In this document: one piece after another, positions 1 to 7,830 of the stretch
Numbering within the stretch: position 1 is the stretch's first letter
How the letters are laid out: the number at the start of each line of letters is the position of its first letter
IMG/VR virus record: IMGVR_UViG_3300030105_002979
Span: 1 to 21,883 of that record
DNA: 21,883 nucleotides
Reading direction: 5' to 3' (one strand)
From: a virus
Notes under the pieces: model-generated
Told to the model about the DNA's origin: nothing
Databases searched by the model: none
What the model saw: only the letters and a program-made list of their open reading frames with translations
Translations under genes and position numbers: made by a program

Positions 1-845
1 AGCAAATAGATTATAACGAGGAGATGTCTAGAACACTAGGTGTTACTCGAGGTAATTTTCAGTGGGTTAATGGAATTAAAGATTCTCAAGTTATATTTTA
101 TCCAGATCCAAAGGGTAGATTTAAAACCAGTTGGGTTCCACCTCAGCAGCTACAAAACAAAGTTGTACTAAAGAATGGGGTTAAATGGCCAGGAAACGAA
201 CACATGGGTGCTTTTGGTTGTGATAGTTATGATATATCAGGAACAGTGGATGGAGTTGGGTCTAAGGGAGCTTTGCATGGACTAACAAAGTTTAGCATGG
301 AAGATGCTCCCGCTAATAGCTTTTTTTTAGAATACTTATCAAGACCTCCAACGGCGGAAATTTTTTTTGAAGATGTTTTGATGGCTTTAGTTTTTTATGG
401 AATGCCAATATTAGCAGAGAACAACAAACCGCGTTTATTATACTATTTAAGAAGAAGAGGCTATAGAGGGTTCAGCATGAATAGACCTGATAAAATATGG
501 AACAAATTATCTGTAGCAGAAAAAGAAGTTGGTGGTATACCAAATTCAAGCGAGGATATAAAACAAGCACACGCCGCTGCGATTGAGATGTATATTCAAG
601 ATCACGTAGGCGTTAAACAAGACGGAACTCACGGGGATTGTTATTTCAATGAGTTACTAAACGATTGGACAAAGTTTGATATAAACAAAAGAACAAAGCA
701 CGATGCGTCAATAAGTTCTGGCTTAGCTATTATGGCTAACAATAGGCACTTGTACGCGCCAAGTGCAAAAGTTGAAAAACCAAAGCTAAATATAAACATT
801 TCCAGATACACAAACACTGGAAATAATTCACAAATAATCAAGTAA
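1..845 (+). CDS. terL: Terminase large subunit, C-terminal nuclease part (5' partial)
   Basis: This is the DNA-packaging motor subunit; only its C-terminal end is present. The frame is open back to base 3 with no stop, so the ATG at 24 is internal and the ATPase domain lies left of the window. Numbering from that ATG, the three acidic positions of the RNase H-like terminase nuclease fold are visible. They are Asp67 in FGCDSYDISGT, Glu132 in ILAENNKPR, and Asp227 in KHDASISSGLAIMA. Spacing and surrounding residues fit the family: the middle acid follows a predicted strand, and the last lies just before a helix of the LA type. The domain cuts concatemeric DNA at the end of packaging. The portal starts 5 bases after the stop, the usual terminase-portal order. 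The assignment rests on motifs and synteny, without a database search. Confidence 0.85.
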   Translation, partial: QIDYNEEMSRTLGVTRGNFQWVNGIKDSQVIFYPDPKGRFKTSWVPPQQLQNKVVLKNGVKWPGNEHMGAFGCDSYDISGTVDGVGSKGALHGLTKFSMEDAPANSFFLEYLSRPPTAEIFFEDVLMALVFYGMPILAENNKPRLLYYLRRRGYRGFSMNRPDKIWNKLSVAEKEVGGIPNSSEDIKQAHAAAIEMYIQDHVGVKQDGTHGDCYFNELLNDWTKFDINKRTKHDASISSGLAIMANNRHLYAPSAKVEKPKLNINISRYTNTGNNSQIIK

Positions 846-850
846 TAAAT

Positions 851-3271
851 ATGGCAGAGTCTGGCATTAAAAGTTATTTCCCAAGTCAAACGGTTAGCGA
901 TGCCGAAAAGCTAAGCTATGAGTATGGGTTAAAAGTTGGTAAAGCTATAGAGCAAGAGTGGTTTAATAGCGATAGAGGCTCTAATAGGTATAAAACTAAT
1001 AGTAATGATTTTCACAATTTAAGATTGTACGCTCGAGGCGAGCAGTCTATTCAAAAGTATAAGGATGAGTTATCTATCAACGGTGATTTGTCCTATCTTA
1101 ATTTAGATTGGAAGCCTGTCCCTATTATTTCTAAGTTTGTCGACATAGTTGTTAACGGTATTGCCGAAAGAACTTACGATATAAAAGCTTACTCACAAGA
1201 TCCATTTGGTGTGGCTAAAAGAACTCAGTACATGGAGTCAATACTAGCAGATATGAGAGCTAAGGAGTTTAATGATTTTGCAATGAAAGCTTTTGAGGTG
1301 AATCTTTATGAGAATGACAAAGATTCTTTACCAGAAACAGAGGAAGAGTTAAAGCTCCATATGCAACTTACATACAAACAATCTATAGAGTTGGCGGAAG
1401 AACAGGCTTTAAATGTTTTAATGGAGGGAAATAATTACGAATTAATTAAAAAGCGTTTTTATTATGATTTAACCGTACTTGGTATTGGCGCTGTAAAAAC
1501 CAGCTTTAATACATCTGAGGGTGTTGTAATCGACTATGTAGATCCAGCCAACCTTGTGTATTCGTATACAGATTCTCCATATTTTGAGGATATATATTAC
1601 GTAGGTGAGGTTAAAACTATACCCGTAAATGAATTAGCCAAAGAGTTTCCGCATTTATCTGAGAGCGACTTAGAAGGTATAATGAAGAATAAGTCTAATA
1701 ATAGGTCTAATCACAACTCAAGACATAATTACGATAAAGAGGACACTAATACTATTCAAGTTCTTTACTTTAATTACAAGACCTATATGAACGAGGTTTA
1801 TAAAATGAAGGAAACAGCTAGTGGCGCTGATAAGATTATACCTAAAGACGATAACTTTAACCCACCTGAAGATAAAGAAGGTGGATATGGAAAAATGCTA
1901 AGGTCTATAGAATGCCTTTACGAGGGTGCTATGATTCTGGGTACTGATAAGTTACTTAAGTGGGAGTTGGCTAAAAACATGATGCGAGAAAAAAGTGATT
2001 TTACTAAAGTAAAAATGAACTACTCTATTGTTGCTCCTAGAATGTATGATGGTAGAATAGATTCTTTAGTTAAAAGGATAACTGGCTTTGCTGACATGAT
2101 TCAATTAACACATCTTAAGCTTCAGCAAGTAATGTCTAGATTAGTTCCAGATGGTATTTATTTAGATGCAGATGGTTTGGCTGAAATTGACTTGGGTAAC
2201 GGAACAAACTATAACCCACAAGAAGCCCTAAACATGTATTTCCAAACTGGATCTGTTATAGGTAGATCGTTTACTTCAGATGGTGATGTGAATCCAGGTA
2301 AAATACCTATTCAAGAGATTACATCTGGATCTGGTGGTAATAAAATGCAAGCTTTAATTGGTACGTACAACTACTATTTACAAATGATAAGGGATGTAAC
2401 TGGACTTAACGAAGCTAGAGATGGTAGTACTCCAGATAAAAATGCTTTAGTTGGTATACAAAAAATGGCAGCAGCAAATTCAAACACAGCCACTAGACAC
2501 ATACTACAAGCTGGGTTGTTTTTAACAGCAGAAACAGCTGGGTGTTTATCATTAAGGATTTCGGATATTATAGAGTATTCTCCAACAAAAGATGCTTTTA
2601 TACATCAGATAGGGGTTCACAATGTTGCTGCGCTAGAAGAAATATCAGAGCTACATCTTTATGATTTCGGTATATTTATTGATCTAATGCCGGATGACGA
2701 GGAGAAAGCTATTCTTGAAAACAACATTCAAATGGCCTTACAACAGCAAAGTATAGATTTAGAAGACGCTATTGACCTTAGAGACATAAAGAACGTAAAG
2801 CTTGCAAACCAACTTCTTAAAATACGTAGAAAAAAGAAAATGGATAAGGATCAAGCACTGCAAGAAAGGAATATGCAAATGCAAAGTCAAATGAATCAAC
2901 AAGCGGCTAAAGCAGCAGCTCAAGGTGAGGTTCAAAAAAACCAAGCACTAACAGCTAGTCAAGGGCAATTGGAGCAGTTAAAAGCTCAATTGGCTTCTCA
3001 AAAAATGGAGCAAGAGGTTGGGCACAAAAAACAGTTAATGCAATTAGAGTTCCAGATGAACATGCAGTTGAAAGGAATGGAAGTTAGTGGCAAAAGAGCA
3101 GGTGAAAAAGAAAAAGAAGATCGTAAAGACGAAAGAACAAAGATCCAAGCATCTCAACAAAGCGAGATGATTGACCAAAGAAATAGTGGTAAACCACCTA
3201 AAAACTTTGAGTCCGCGGGTAATGATATACTAGGTGGCGGATTTGATTTAGGTGCTTTTGACCCTAGGTAA
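851..3271 (+). CDS. Portal protein
   Basis: At 806 residues this is a large portal, the dodecameric ring at the head vertex through which DNA enters and leaves. The N-terminal region contains a segment at about residues 75-115 (DWKPVPIISKFVDIVVNG, then AERTYDI) that I associate with portals of Bacteroidetes phages. A second characteristic block, EARDGSTPDKNALVG, begins near residue 521. From about residue 617 to 770 the protein becomes helical, rich in Gln, Lys and Met, and looks like a long coiled-coil tail or barrel. The C-terminus ends in a short Gly/Asp/Phe peptide containing NFESAGNDI (785-793). A similar peptide occurs near the N-terminus of the next protein. The position directly after the terminase supports the call. 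The start at 851 has no Shine-Dalgarno; the leader reads AATAAAT. Confidence 0.85.
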   Translation: MAESGIKSYFPSQTVSDAEKLSYEYGLKVGKAIEQEWFNSDRGSNRYKTNSNDFHNLRLYARGEQSIQKYKDELSINGDLSYLNLDWKPVPIISKFVDIVVNGIAERTYDIKAYSQDPFGVAKRTQYMESILADMRAKEFNDFAMKAFEVNLYENDKDSLPETEEELKLHMQLTYKQSIELAEEQALNVLMEGNNYELIKKRFYYDLTVLGIGAVKTSFNTSEGVVIDYVDPANLVYSYTDSPYFEDIYYVGEVKTIPVNELAKEFPHLSESDLEGIMKNKSNNRSNHNSRHNYDKEDTNTIQVLYFNYKTYMNEVYKMKETASGADKIIPKDDNFNPPEDKEGGYGKMLRSIECLYEGAMILGTDKLLKWELAKNMMREKSDFTKVKMNYSIVAPRMYDGRIDSLVKRITGFADMIQLTHLKLQQVMSRLVPDGIYLDADGLAEIDLGNGTNYNPQEALNMYFQTGSVIGRSFTSDGDVNPGKIPIQEITSGSGGNKMQALIGTYNYYLQMIRDVTGLNEARDGSTPDKNALVGIQKMAAANSNTATRHILQAGLFLTAETAGCLSLRISDIIEYSPTKDAFIHQIGVHNVAALEEISELHLYDFGIFIDLMPDDEEKAILENNIQMALQQQSIDLEDAIDLRDIKNVKLANQLLKIRRKKKMDKDQALQERNMQMQSQMNQQAAKAAAQGEVQKNQALTASQGQLEQLKAQLASQKMEQEVGHKKQLMQLEFQMNMQLKGMEVSGKRAGEKEKEDRKDERTKIQASQQSEMIDQRNSGKPPKNFESAGNDILGGGFDLGAFDPR

Positions 3272-3298
3272 AATTATTAATTATTATTATATTATATT
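3272..3298 (+). promoter_or_regulatory. AT-only leader before the scaffold gene
   Basis: The gap between portal and scaffold consists solely of A and T, in TTA/TAT steps. Its last 14 bases plus ATGG form TATTATATTATATTATGG (3285-3302), which recurs exactly at 6001-6018 before another gene. A shared TATTAATT-like stretch lies further upstream in both. It could be a promoter, an unstructured translation-initiation leader, or both. I see no clear Bacteroidetes -7 box (TAnnTTTG). Confidence 0.35.
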
Positions 3299-4471
3299 AT
3301 GGAAGAAGAAAATGAAAAAGTAGTCGAAGAGATTACACAGGAAACAACTGAACAAGTTGATGAAAGTAAATTTGAATCCGCTGGAGATGACAGCATAATG
3401 AAAGTAGATTTAAGTAAACCCCCAATACCAAAAGAAGATGAAGTTAAAGAAAGTGACGCTGACGACAGCGGAGTGGTTGCAAGCGCTGAAGATGCCGAGC
3501 CCACACAAAAACAAGAAGAAGTACAACCGGAAGCACAAGCACAAGAAACTCCAGCGCTAGAGGAAGTAACCAAAGAAGAGGTTGAAGAGGTAGAAGAGCA
3601 AGTTGTAGAAGCTATAGCGCAAGCCGAGGCTACTGGAGAGGCTTTACCAGAAAATATACAAAAGCTAGTTGACTTTATGGGAGAGACTGGTGGTGATATA
3701 AATGACTACGTAAAGCTTAACCAAGACTACAGTGGGCTAGACGATTCTGATTTGTTACATGAATTCTACAAGCAAACAAAACCTCATTTAAACCAAGAAG
3801 AAATTAACTTCCTTATGGAAGATACATTCTCATTCGACGAAGATATGGACGACGATAGAGATATAAGAAGAAAAAAATTAGCGTTAAAAGAGCAAGTTGC
3901 AAGCGCTAAAAGCCACCTAGACGGGCAAAAGTCTAAATACTATGAAGAGATTAAGATGGGATCTAAGCTCACAACCGAGCAGCAGAAAGCAGTTAACTTC
4001 TTTGATAGGTACAACAAGGAATCAGAAGAGATTTCAAAAAGCAGTGAAAAAAATCGTAATAACTTTACACAAAAAACAAATAATGTTTTTAACGACAAAT
4101 TCAAAGGTTTTGAATACAACGTCGGTGATAAAAGCTATCGATTTAATGTTAAGGATGCGGATAAAGTTAAATCTGAACAAAGTGATATAAATCAATTCAT
4201 GACAAAGTTTGTCAATGAAGATTCCACTTTAAAAGATGCTAGCGGATATCACAAGGCATTATTTACAGCCAGCAACCCTGACGCGATTGCAAAGCACTTT
4301 TACGAACAAGGTAAAGCGGATGCTATGAAAGATAGTGTCTCTAAAGCCAAGAATGTAGATATGAACCCAAGACAAAGTCATGGGAAAATTGAAGCAGGTG
4401 GTACAACGTATAGAGTGTTAGGTAGTGATTCTTCTGGTTTTAAAATTAAAAATAATAAATTTAAAAATTAA
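3299..4471 (+). CDS. Capsid assembly scaffold-like protein
   Basis: This 390-residue protein sits between portal and major capsid protein, the usual place of the scaffold (or scaffold/protease) gene. Residues 1-110 are extremely rich in Glu, Asp, Gln and Ala and are probably disordered. The segment at about 120-220 holds a conserved-looking core (KLVDFMGETGGDINDYVKLN, then a helical part rich in charged residues). It resembles scaffold-region proteins I associate with Bacteroidetes phages. The C-terminal third is Lys-rich, giving the acidic-to-basic polarity common in scaffolds, whose basic end contacts the capsid protein. KFESAGDD at residues 24-31 matches the portal C-terminal peptide. I see no protease catalytic motif. 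The role is inferred from position and composition. Confidence 0.7.
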   Translation: MEEENEKVVEEITQETTEQVDESKFESAGDDSIMKVDLSKPPIPKEDEVKESDADDSGVVASAEDAEPTQKQEEVQPEAQAQETPALEEVTKEEVEEVEEQVVEAIAQAEATGEALPENIQKLVDFMGETGGDINDYVKLNQDYSGLDDSDLLHEFYKQTKPHLNQEEINFLMEDTFSFDEDMDDDRDIRRKKLALKEQVASAKSHLDGQKSKYYEEIKMGSKLTTEQQKAVNFFDRYNKESEEISKSSEKNRNNFTQKTNNVFNDKFKGFEYNVGDKSYRFNVKDADKVKSEQSDINQFMTKFVNEDSTLKDASGYHKALFTASNPDAIAKHFYEQGKADAMKDSVSKAKNVDMNPRQSHGKIEAGGTTYRVLGSDSSGFKIKNNKFKN

Positions 4472-4483
4472 AAAAACAAAATT

Positions 4484-5938
4484 ATGGCAATTACAGGAGG
4501 AGGCAGTTTACGCTCCACACCCGCACCAGTCCAAGCCGCGTTAGCGACTAATTTCTTAGACTTCGCAACAGGAGCTACGGATGACACAAACTGGGCACAA
4601 CAATTTTTACCAGATCTTATGGCTGCAGAGGCTGAGGTGTTCGGAAATAGAACAATCTCAGGATTTCTTGCACAAGTAGGAGCTGAAGAAGCAATGAGTT
4701 CTGACCAAGTAGTTTGGTCTGAGCAAGGTCGCTTACATTTATCGTACAACGGTGTGACATCATCAACTGGTGTAACATTTACCGTTGATTCTGACGTAGA
4801 CGGAAATGCTACAACTGATCACGGTATTAGAGTTGGTGATACGGTTATAGTATCTGACGCTAGTGCTAGTATCAAAGCATTTGTTAGTGCTGTTTCTGGC
4901 GCTGCATGTACTATTAATCCTTTTAATCATAATACAATGGTTGCTGGTGGTGTTGCTGATACAGCGGTAGCAGGAGCGGTTAATATATTAGTTTATGGTT
5001 CTGAATTTGGAAAGGGTACAGTTAACCAAACAACAGCTAATAAACCAAGTCATAAATCTTACTCTAATCAACCAATAATCATCAAAGACATGTACGAAGT
5101 TAATGGATCTGATGCTTCTCAAATTGGATGGGTTGAAGTTACTGGTGAAGACGGAGGCGCAAACGGTTACTTATGGTACTTGAAAGCTGAAGGTGAAACT
5201 AGAATGAGATTTACTGATTACTTAGAAATGGCTATGCTAGAAGCTGAAACTGCTGCTGCATCTGCAGGTACGAATGCTGCATCTATTACTCCTGCTGGAT
5301 CACTTGCTGGGGCAATTAAAGGTAGTGAAGGTTTATTTGCTGCTATTGCTGAAAGAGGTAATACAACTTCTGGCGTTACTGGCGTGAATGCTGCTACTGA
5401 TTTAGCTGAATTTGATGCTATCTTAGCTGAGTTTGATAGAAATGGAGCTATTGAAGAAAACATGATGTTTGTAAACAGAGCTACTTCGTTAGCAATGGAT
5501 GACATGTTAGCTTCTATGAATTCTTACGGAGCTGGTGGTACTTCTTACGGAGTATTTGACAATTCTGAAGATATGGCATTGAACTTAGGTTTCTCTGGTT
5601 TCAGAAGAGGTTCTTATGACTTCTACAAGTCTGACATGAAGTACTTAAACGATCAAGGCACAAGAGGTGGTATTAAAGATACTGTAAACAACATTAGAGG
5701 TGTTGTGATTCCTGCTGGAGTTTCTTCAGTATATGATCAACAATTAGGTAAAAACTTGAAAAGACCGTTCTTACACGTAAGATATAGAGCTTCTCAAACT
5801 GAGTCTAGAAAAATGAAAACTTGGATTACAGGTTCTGTTGGAGCTGTTACATCTGATTTAGACGCAATGACTGTTAATTACCTATCTGAAAGATGTTTAA
5901 TTACTCAAGGCGCTAACAATTTCATGTTAATGAAATAA
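4484..5938 (+). CDS. Major capsid protein
   Basis: This 484-residue protein is the main shell subunit, probably of the HK97 fold. Evidence is its place after the scaffold, its length, and an Ala/Gly-rich sequence with a long acidic helix. The stretch around residues 230-255 (YLWYLKAEGETRMRFTDYLE) and the C-terminal part after 330 look like Bacteroidetes-phage capsid proteins. Residues about 91-171 are rich in Thr, Val, Asp and Gly and look like an inserted beta-barrel domain, which would sit on the outer surface. The start at 4484 is preceded by AAAAAAACAAAATT and no Shine-Dalgarno. Codon use shifts strongly to GCT, TCT, ACT, TTA and AGA after about codon 200, as expected for a very highly expressed gene. 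A terminator-like hairpin follows the stop. Confidence 0.85.
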   Translation: MAITGGGSLRSTPAPVQAALATNFLDFATGATDDTNWAQQFLPDLMAAEAEVFGNRTISGFLAQVGAEEAMSSDQVVWSEQGRLHLSYNGVTSSTGVTFTVDSDVDGNATTDHGIRVGDTVIVSDASASIKAFVSAVSGAACTINPFNHNTMVAGGVADTAVAGAVNILVYGSEFGKGTVNQTTANKPSHKSYSNQPIIIKDMYEVNGSDASQIGWVEVTGEDGGANGYLWYLKAEGETRMRFTDYLEMAMLEAETAAASAGTNAASITPAGSLAGAIKGSEGLFAAIAERGNTTSGVTGVNAATDLAEFDAILAEFDRNGAIEENMMFVNRATSLAMDDMLASMNSYGAGGTSYGVFDNSEDMALNLGFSGFRRGSYDFYKSDMKYLNDQGTRGGIKDTVNNIRGVVIPAGVSSVYDQQLGKNLKRPFLHVRYRASQTESRKMKTWITGSVGAVTSDLDAMTVNYLSERCLITQGANNFMLMK

Positions 5939-5952
5939 GCACTATTTATATT

Positions 5953-5990
5953 AAAGAGACTGGGATTAATTTCCCAGTCCCTTTTATTTT
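5953..5990 (+). terminator. Rho-independent terminator after the capsid gene
   Basis: GACTGGGA (5958-5965) pairs perfectly with TCCCAGTC (5972-5979) around a 6-base loop. After one A-C mismatch, four more pairs extend the stem to 5953-5984. A T-rich tract (CTTTTATTTTTATT) follows immediately. This is the standard intrinsic terminator layout. It would cap or attenuate the abundant capsid transcript and set a lower level for downstream genes, which restart from the AT leader at about 5990-6014. Confidence 0.75.
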
Positions 5991-6014
5991 TATTAATTTA
6001 TATTATATTATATT
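5991..6014 (+). promoter_or_regulatory. AT-only leader repeated from the scaffold gene
   Basis: Bases 6001-6018, including the start codon, are identical to 3285-3302. Because it lies directly after a terminator-like hairpin, transcription of the next gene probably either reads through or restarts here, making a promoter role plausible. A translation-leader role is equally compatible. No -33/-7 pair is convincing by eye. Confidence 0.35.
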
Positions 6015-6884
6015 ATGGCTAAAAAAGCTAACACAAAGAAAGTTGAGGTAGAACCTCAAATCGAAACAATGGAAGAAGTAGTTACAGAATTTTTTGAAGA
6101 AACTGTGGTTGCAGAACCAAAAATTAAAAAACCGGTTATGGAAACTCCAAAACCAAAAAAAAATACTTGGGAAATAAAAGATAGATTATATCTTTTAAAA
6201 AACAACAGAACCCCTTTGAGTAAGTCTATTAAGTCTGCAAACATATATTGGTTTGACAAAGAACTAGGCTATGAAAGAGAAATAAAATATTGCGAAAATC
6301 AAAGAACTCCATTTGTAGATGAAATGAAGGGCGATCAAAGATTATCTCATATTATTTTTAGAAACGGAGTTTTAGCTGTGCCAGAAAACAAAGTGGTATT
6401 ACAAAGGTTTTTATCTTTATACCACCCGCACAGAAACAAAGTCTATGAAGAGCTAGATAGTGTAGAAATAGCAACCAATGAAATAGATATATTAGAGCGA
6501 GAAATCAAAGCTTTAAATGCGGCTCAATCTATTGACATAGACATGGCAGAGGCTATAATGCGTGTCGAGGTTGGTTCTAAAGTATCAGAGATGAGTTCTA
6601 AGGAACTTAAAAGAGATTTACTATTATATGCTAAAAGAAACCCAAGTTTGTTCTTAGAGCTAGTGAATGATGAAAATGTTGTGCTTAGAAACTTTGGTAT
6701 TAAAGCAACTGAAATGGGGATACTAAAATTATCTTCAGATCAAAGAACTTTTTCATGGGGATCTAACGATAGAAAACTAATGAACGTTCCGTTTGATGAG
6801 CATCCTTACTCAGCTTTAGCCGCTTGGTTTAAAACTGACGAAGGAATGGAGATTTACTCCAATATTGAAAAAAGATTAAATTAA
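6015..6884 (+). CDS. Conserved head-module protein of unknown function
   Basis: The 289-residue product is not assigned a function. Residues 1-50 are a low-complexity Lys/Glu/Pro/Val tail, probably disordered. A compact region follows at about 55-150. It includes YLLKNNRTPLS, a predicted strand-rich segment (SHIIFRNGVLAVPENKVV) and LQRFLSLYHPHRNKVYEELD. This pattern resembles proteins I have seen beside capsid genes of marine phages, but no fold is clear. From about 155 to 225 it is helical and charged, and the C-terminus carries a second small domain with Trp248 and Trp271. Placement between capsid and connector genes suggests a virion, head-completion or assembly role. The start is fixed by the AT leader ending at 6014. 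No catalytic motif or membrane segment is visible. Confidence 0.6.
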   Translation: MAKKANTKKVEVEPQIETMEEVVTEFFEETVVAEPKIKKPVMETPKPKKNTWEIKDRLYLLKNNRTPLSKSIKSANIYWFDKELGYEREIKYCENQRTPFVDEMKGDQRLSHIIFRNGVLAVPENKVVLQRFLSLYHPHRNKVYEELDSVEIATNEIDILEREIKALNAAQSIDIDMAEAIMRVEVGSKVSEMSSKELKRDLLLYAKRNPSLFLELVNDENVVLRNFGIKATEMGILKLSSDQRTFSWGSNDRKLMNVPFDEHPYSALAAWFKTDEGMEIYSNIEKRLN

Positions 6885-6891
6885 TCTAACT

Positions 6892-6928
6892 GTAGATGCG
6901 GTCGCCCTGCGGGGCGATCGTAAACTAC
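6892..6928 (+). other. GC-rich UNCG-type hairpin
   Basis: In the AT-rich gap between two genes, CGGTCGCCC (6899-6907) pairs with GGGCGATCG (6912-6920), with one G-T wobble. The loop is TGCG, so in RNA it is a C(UGCG)G tetraloop of the extra-stable UNCG class. Two further pairs (6897-6898 with 6921-6922) and, beyond a small internal loop, GTAG/CTAC (6892-6895 with 6925-6928) extend it. No T-run follows, so a standard terminator is unlikely. An mRNA-stabilising or processing element is more plausible. Confidence 0.7.
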
Positions 6929-6941
6929 TAAATTTAATTAT

Positions 6942-7103
6942 ATGAAAAAAAAATCAAAAGGCTTAGGAGATACAATAGAGAAAATTACAAAAGCAACTGG
7001 AATAAAAAAAGTTGTGGACACTGTAAGCAAGGTTGTTAAAAAAGATTGCGGATGTGGAGCAAGAAAAGATACTTTAAATAGATTGTTCCCATATAACAAA
7101 TAA
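6942..7103 (+). CDS. Small Cys-x-Cys phage protein, unknown function
   Basis: This 53-residue frame begins at the ATG at 6942 and ends at TAA 7101-7103, filling an otherwise empty gap between two structural genes. The product is strongly basic. Residues 7-26 (GLGDTIEKITKATGIKKVVD) form an amphipathic, conserved-looking stretch. The C-terminus reads DCGCGARKDTLNRLFPYNK, with Cys36 and Cys38 and an LNRLFPY end. I associate this C-x-C...LN..FPY ending with small uncharacterised proteins in the structural regions of many marine and Bacteroidetes phages. Two Cys could bind metal through a dimer or form a disulfide, but this is speculation. The next gene starts 9 bases downstream, and a stable hairpin lies just upstream. 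Confidence 0.75.
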   Translation: MKKKSKGLGDTIEKITKATGIKKVVDTVSKVVKKDCGCGARKDTLNRLFPYNK

Positions 7104-7112
7104 AAAGAAATT

Positions 7113-7826
7113 ATGGCGGTAAATATAGATACGGTGTACCAAAGAGTTTTAGCCCTTGCTAATAAAGAGCAGAGAGGCTATATAACACCTCAAGAGTTTA
7201 ACTTGTTTGCTAACCAAGCTCAAATGGAAATATTTGAACAGTATTTTTATGATTTAAACCAAGCAGCTATAATTCCCGGTAACCATTACGTGCATGCTGA
7301 TGTAGACGACATGCTTGAAGAAAAAATGCAGATATTTGAGCGTGACGACGGGGCTACTACTGTAAGTGCTTACCCTGTTATGCAGAGTGGTGCTTTACGA
7401 CTACCAGCTCGCGTGTACAGAGTAAGTGGGTTGGAGTATAATAATCAAGCCTGTGAACTACTAAAAACAAGTGACTTTATTAGGGCCATGCAATCCGGCC
7501 CTTTAGTAGCCCCGACGGACACCCGTCCTATAGCTAACATTAGGGGAGGCGCTATAAGGGTAGTTGGGAGTAACAATGCTTCTTTGGTTCCAACGGGTCT
7601 TTTTTACTTCAGGCGACCAGCCGCTGTTACCTGGGGATACTTTGTTGTTAGTGGCGTAGCTCTGTACAACCCAAGCGCTACTACAGACTTTCAATTGCAC
7701 GACTCAGAGCAATCGGAGTTAGTCTATAAGATATTAAAGTTTGCTGGTGTATCCATGAAACGGGGCGATATATTACAAGCTGGGCAAGGAATGGAAATGG
7801 CTCAAATTCAACAAGAAAAACAATAA
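7113..7826 (+). CDS. Connector/ring (head-tail joining) protein, putative
   Basis: The 237-residue protein begins with a helical N-terminus. Its segment YITPQEFNLFANQAQMEIFE (residues 23-42) resembles head-tail connector or ring proteins of Bacteroidetes phages. The middle (about 85-190) is strand-rich with a Pro/Arg core (GALRLPARVYRVSGLEY, FYFRRPAAVTWGYF). The C-terminus is a helix plus a Gln/Glu/Met-rich tail, as in adaptor proteins that wrap under the portal. It is followed 4 bases later by a second connector-type gene, fitting the order portal, capsid, adaptor, nozzle. The start is preceded by AAAAAGAAATT with no Shine-Dalgarno. The function is a synteny and pattern inference; gp11- or R1-like naming would need structure prediction. 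Confidence 0.6.
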   Translation: MAVNIDTVYQRVLALANKEQRGYITPQEFNLFANQAQMEIFEQYFYDLNQAAIIPGNHYVHADVDDMLEEKMQIFERDDGATTVSAYPVMQSGALRLPARVYRVSGLEYNNQACELLKTSDFIRAMQSGPLVAPTDTRPIANIRGGAIRVVGSNNASLVPTGLFYFRRPAAVTWGYFVVSGVALYNPSATTDFQLHDSEQSELVYKILKFAGVSMKRGDILQAGQGMEMAQIQQEKQ

Positions 7827-7830
7827 ATAA

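Noticed and set aside
24-26. ATG at 24 as the start of the first gene
   Set aside because: The same frame is open to base 3 and the protein lacks the ATPase half of a terminase, so the gene is cut by the window edge.
3942-4190. 82-codon + strand frame inside the scaffold gene
   Set aside because: It is an out-of-frame overlap, with no start context and a product rich in Lys/Ile from shifted codons.
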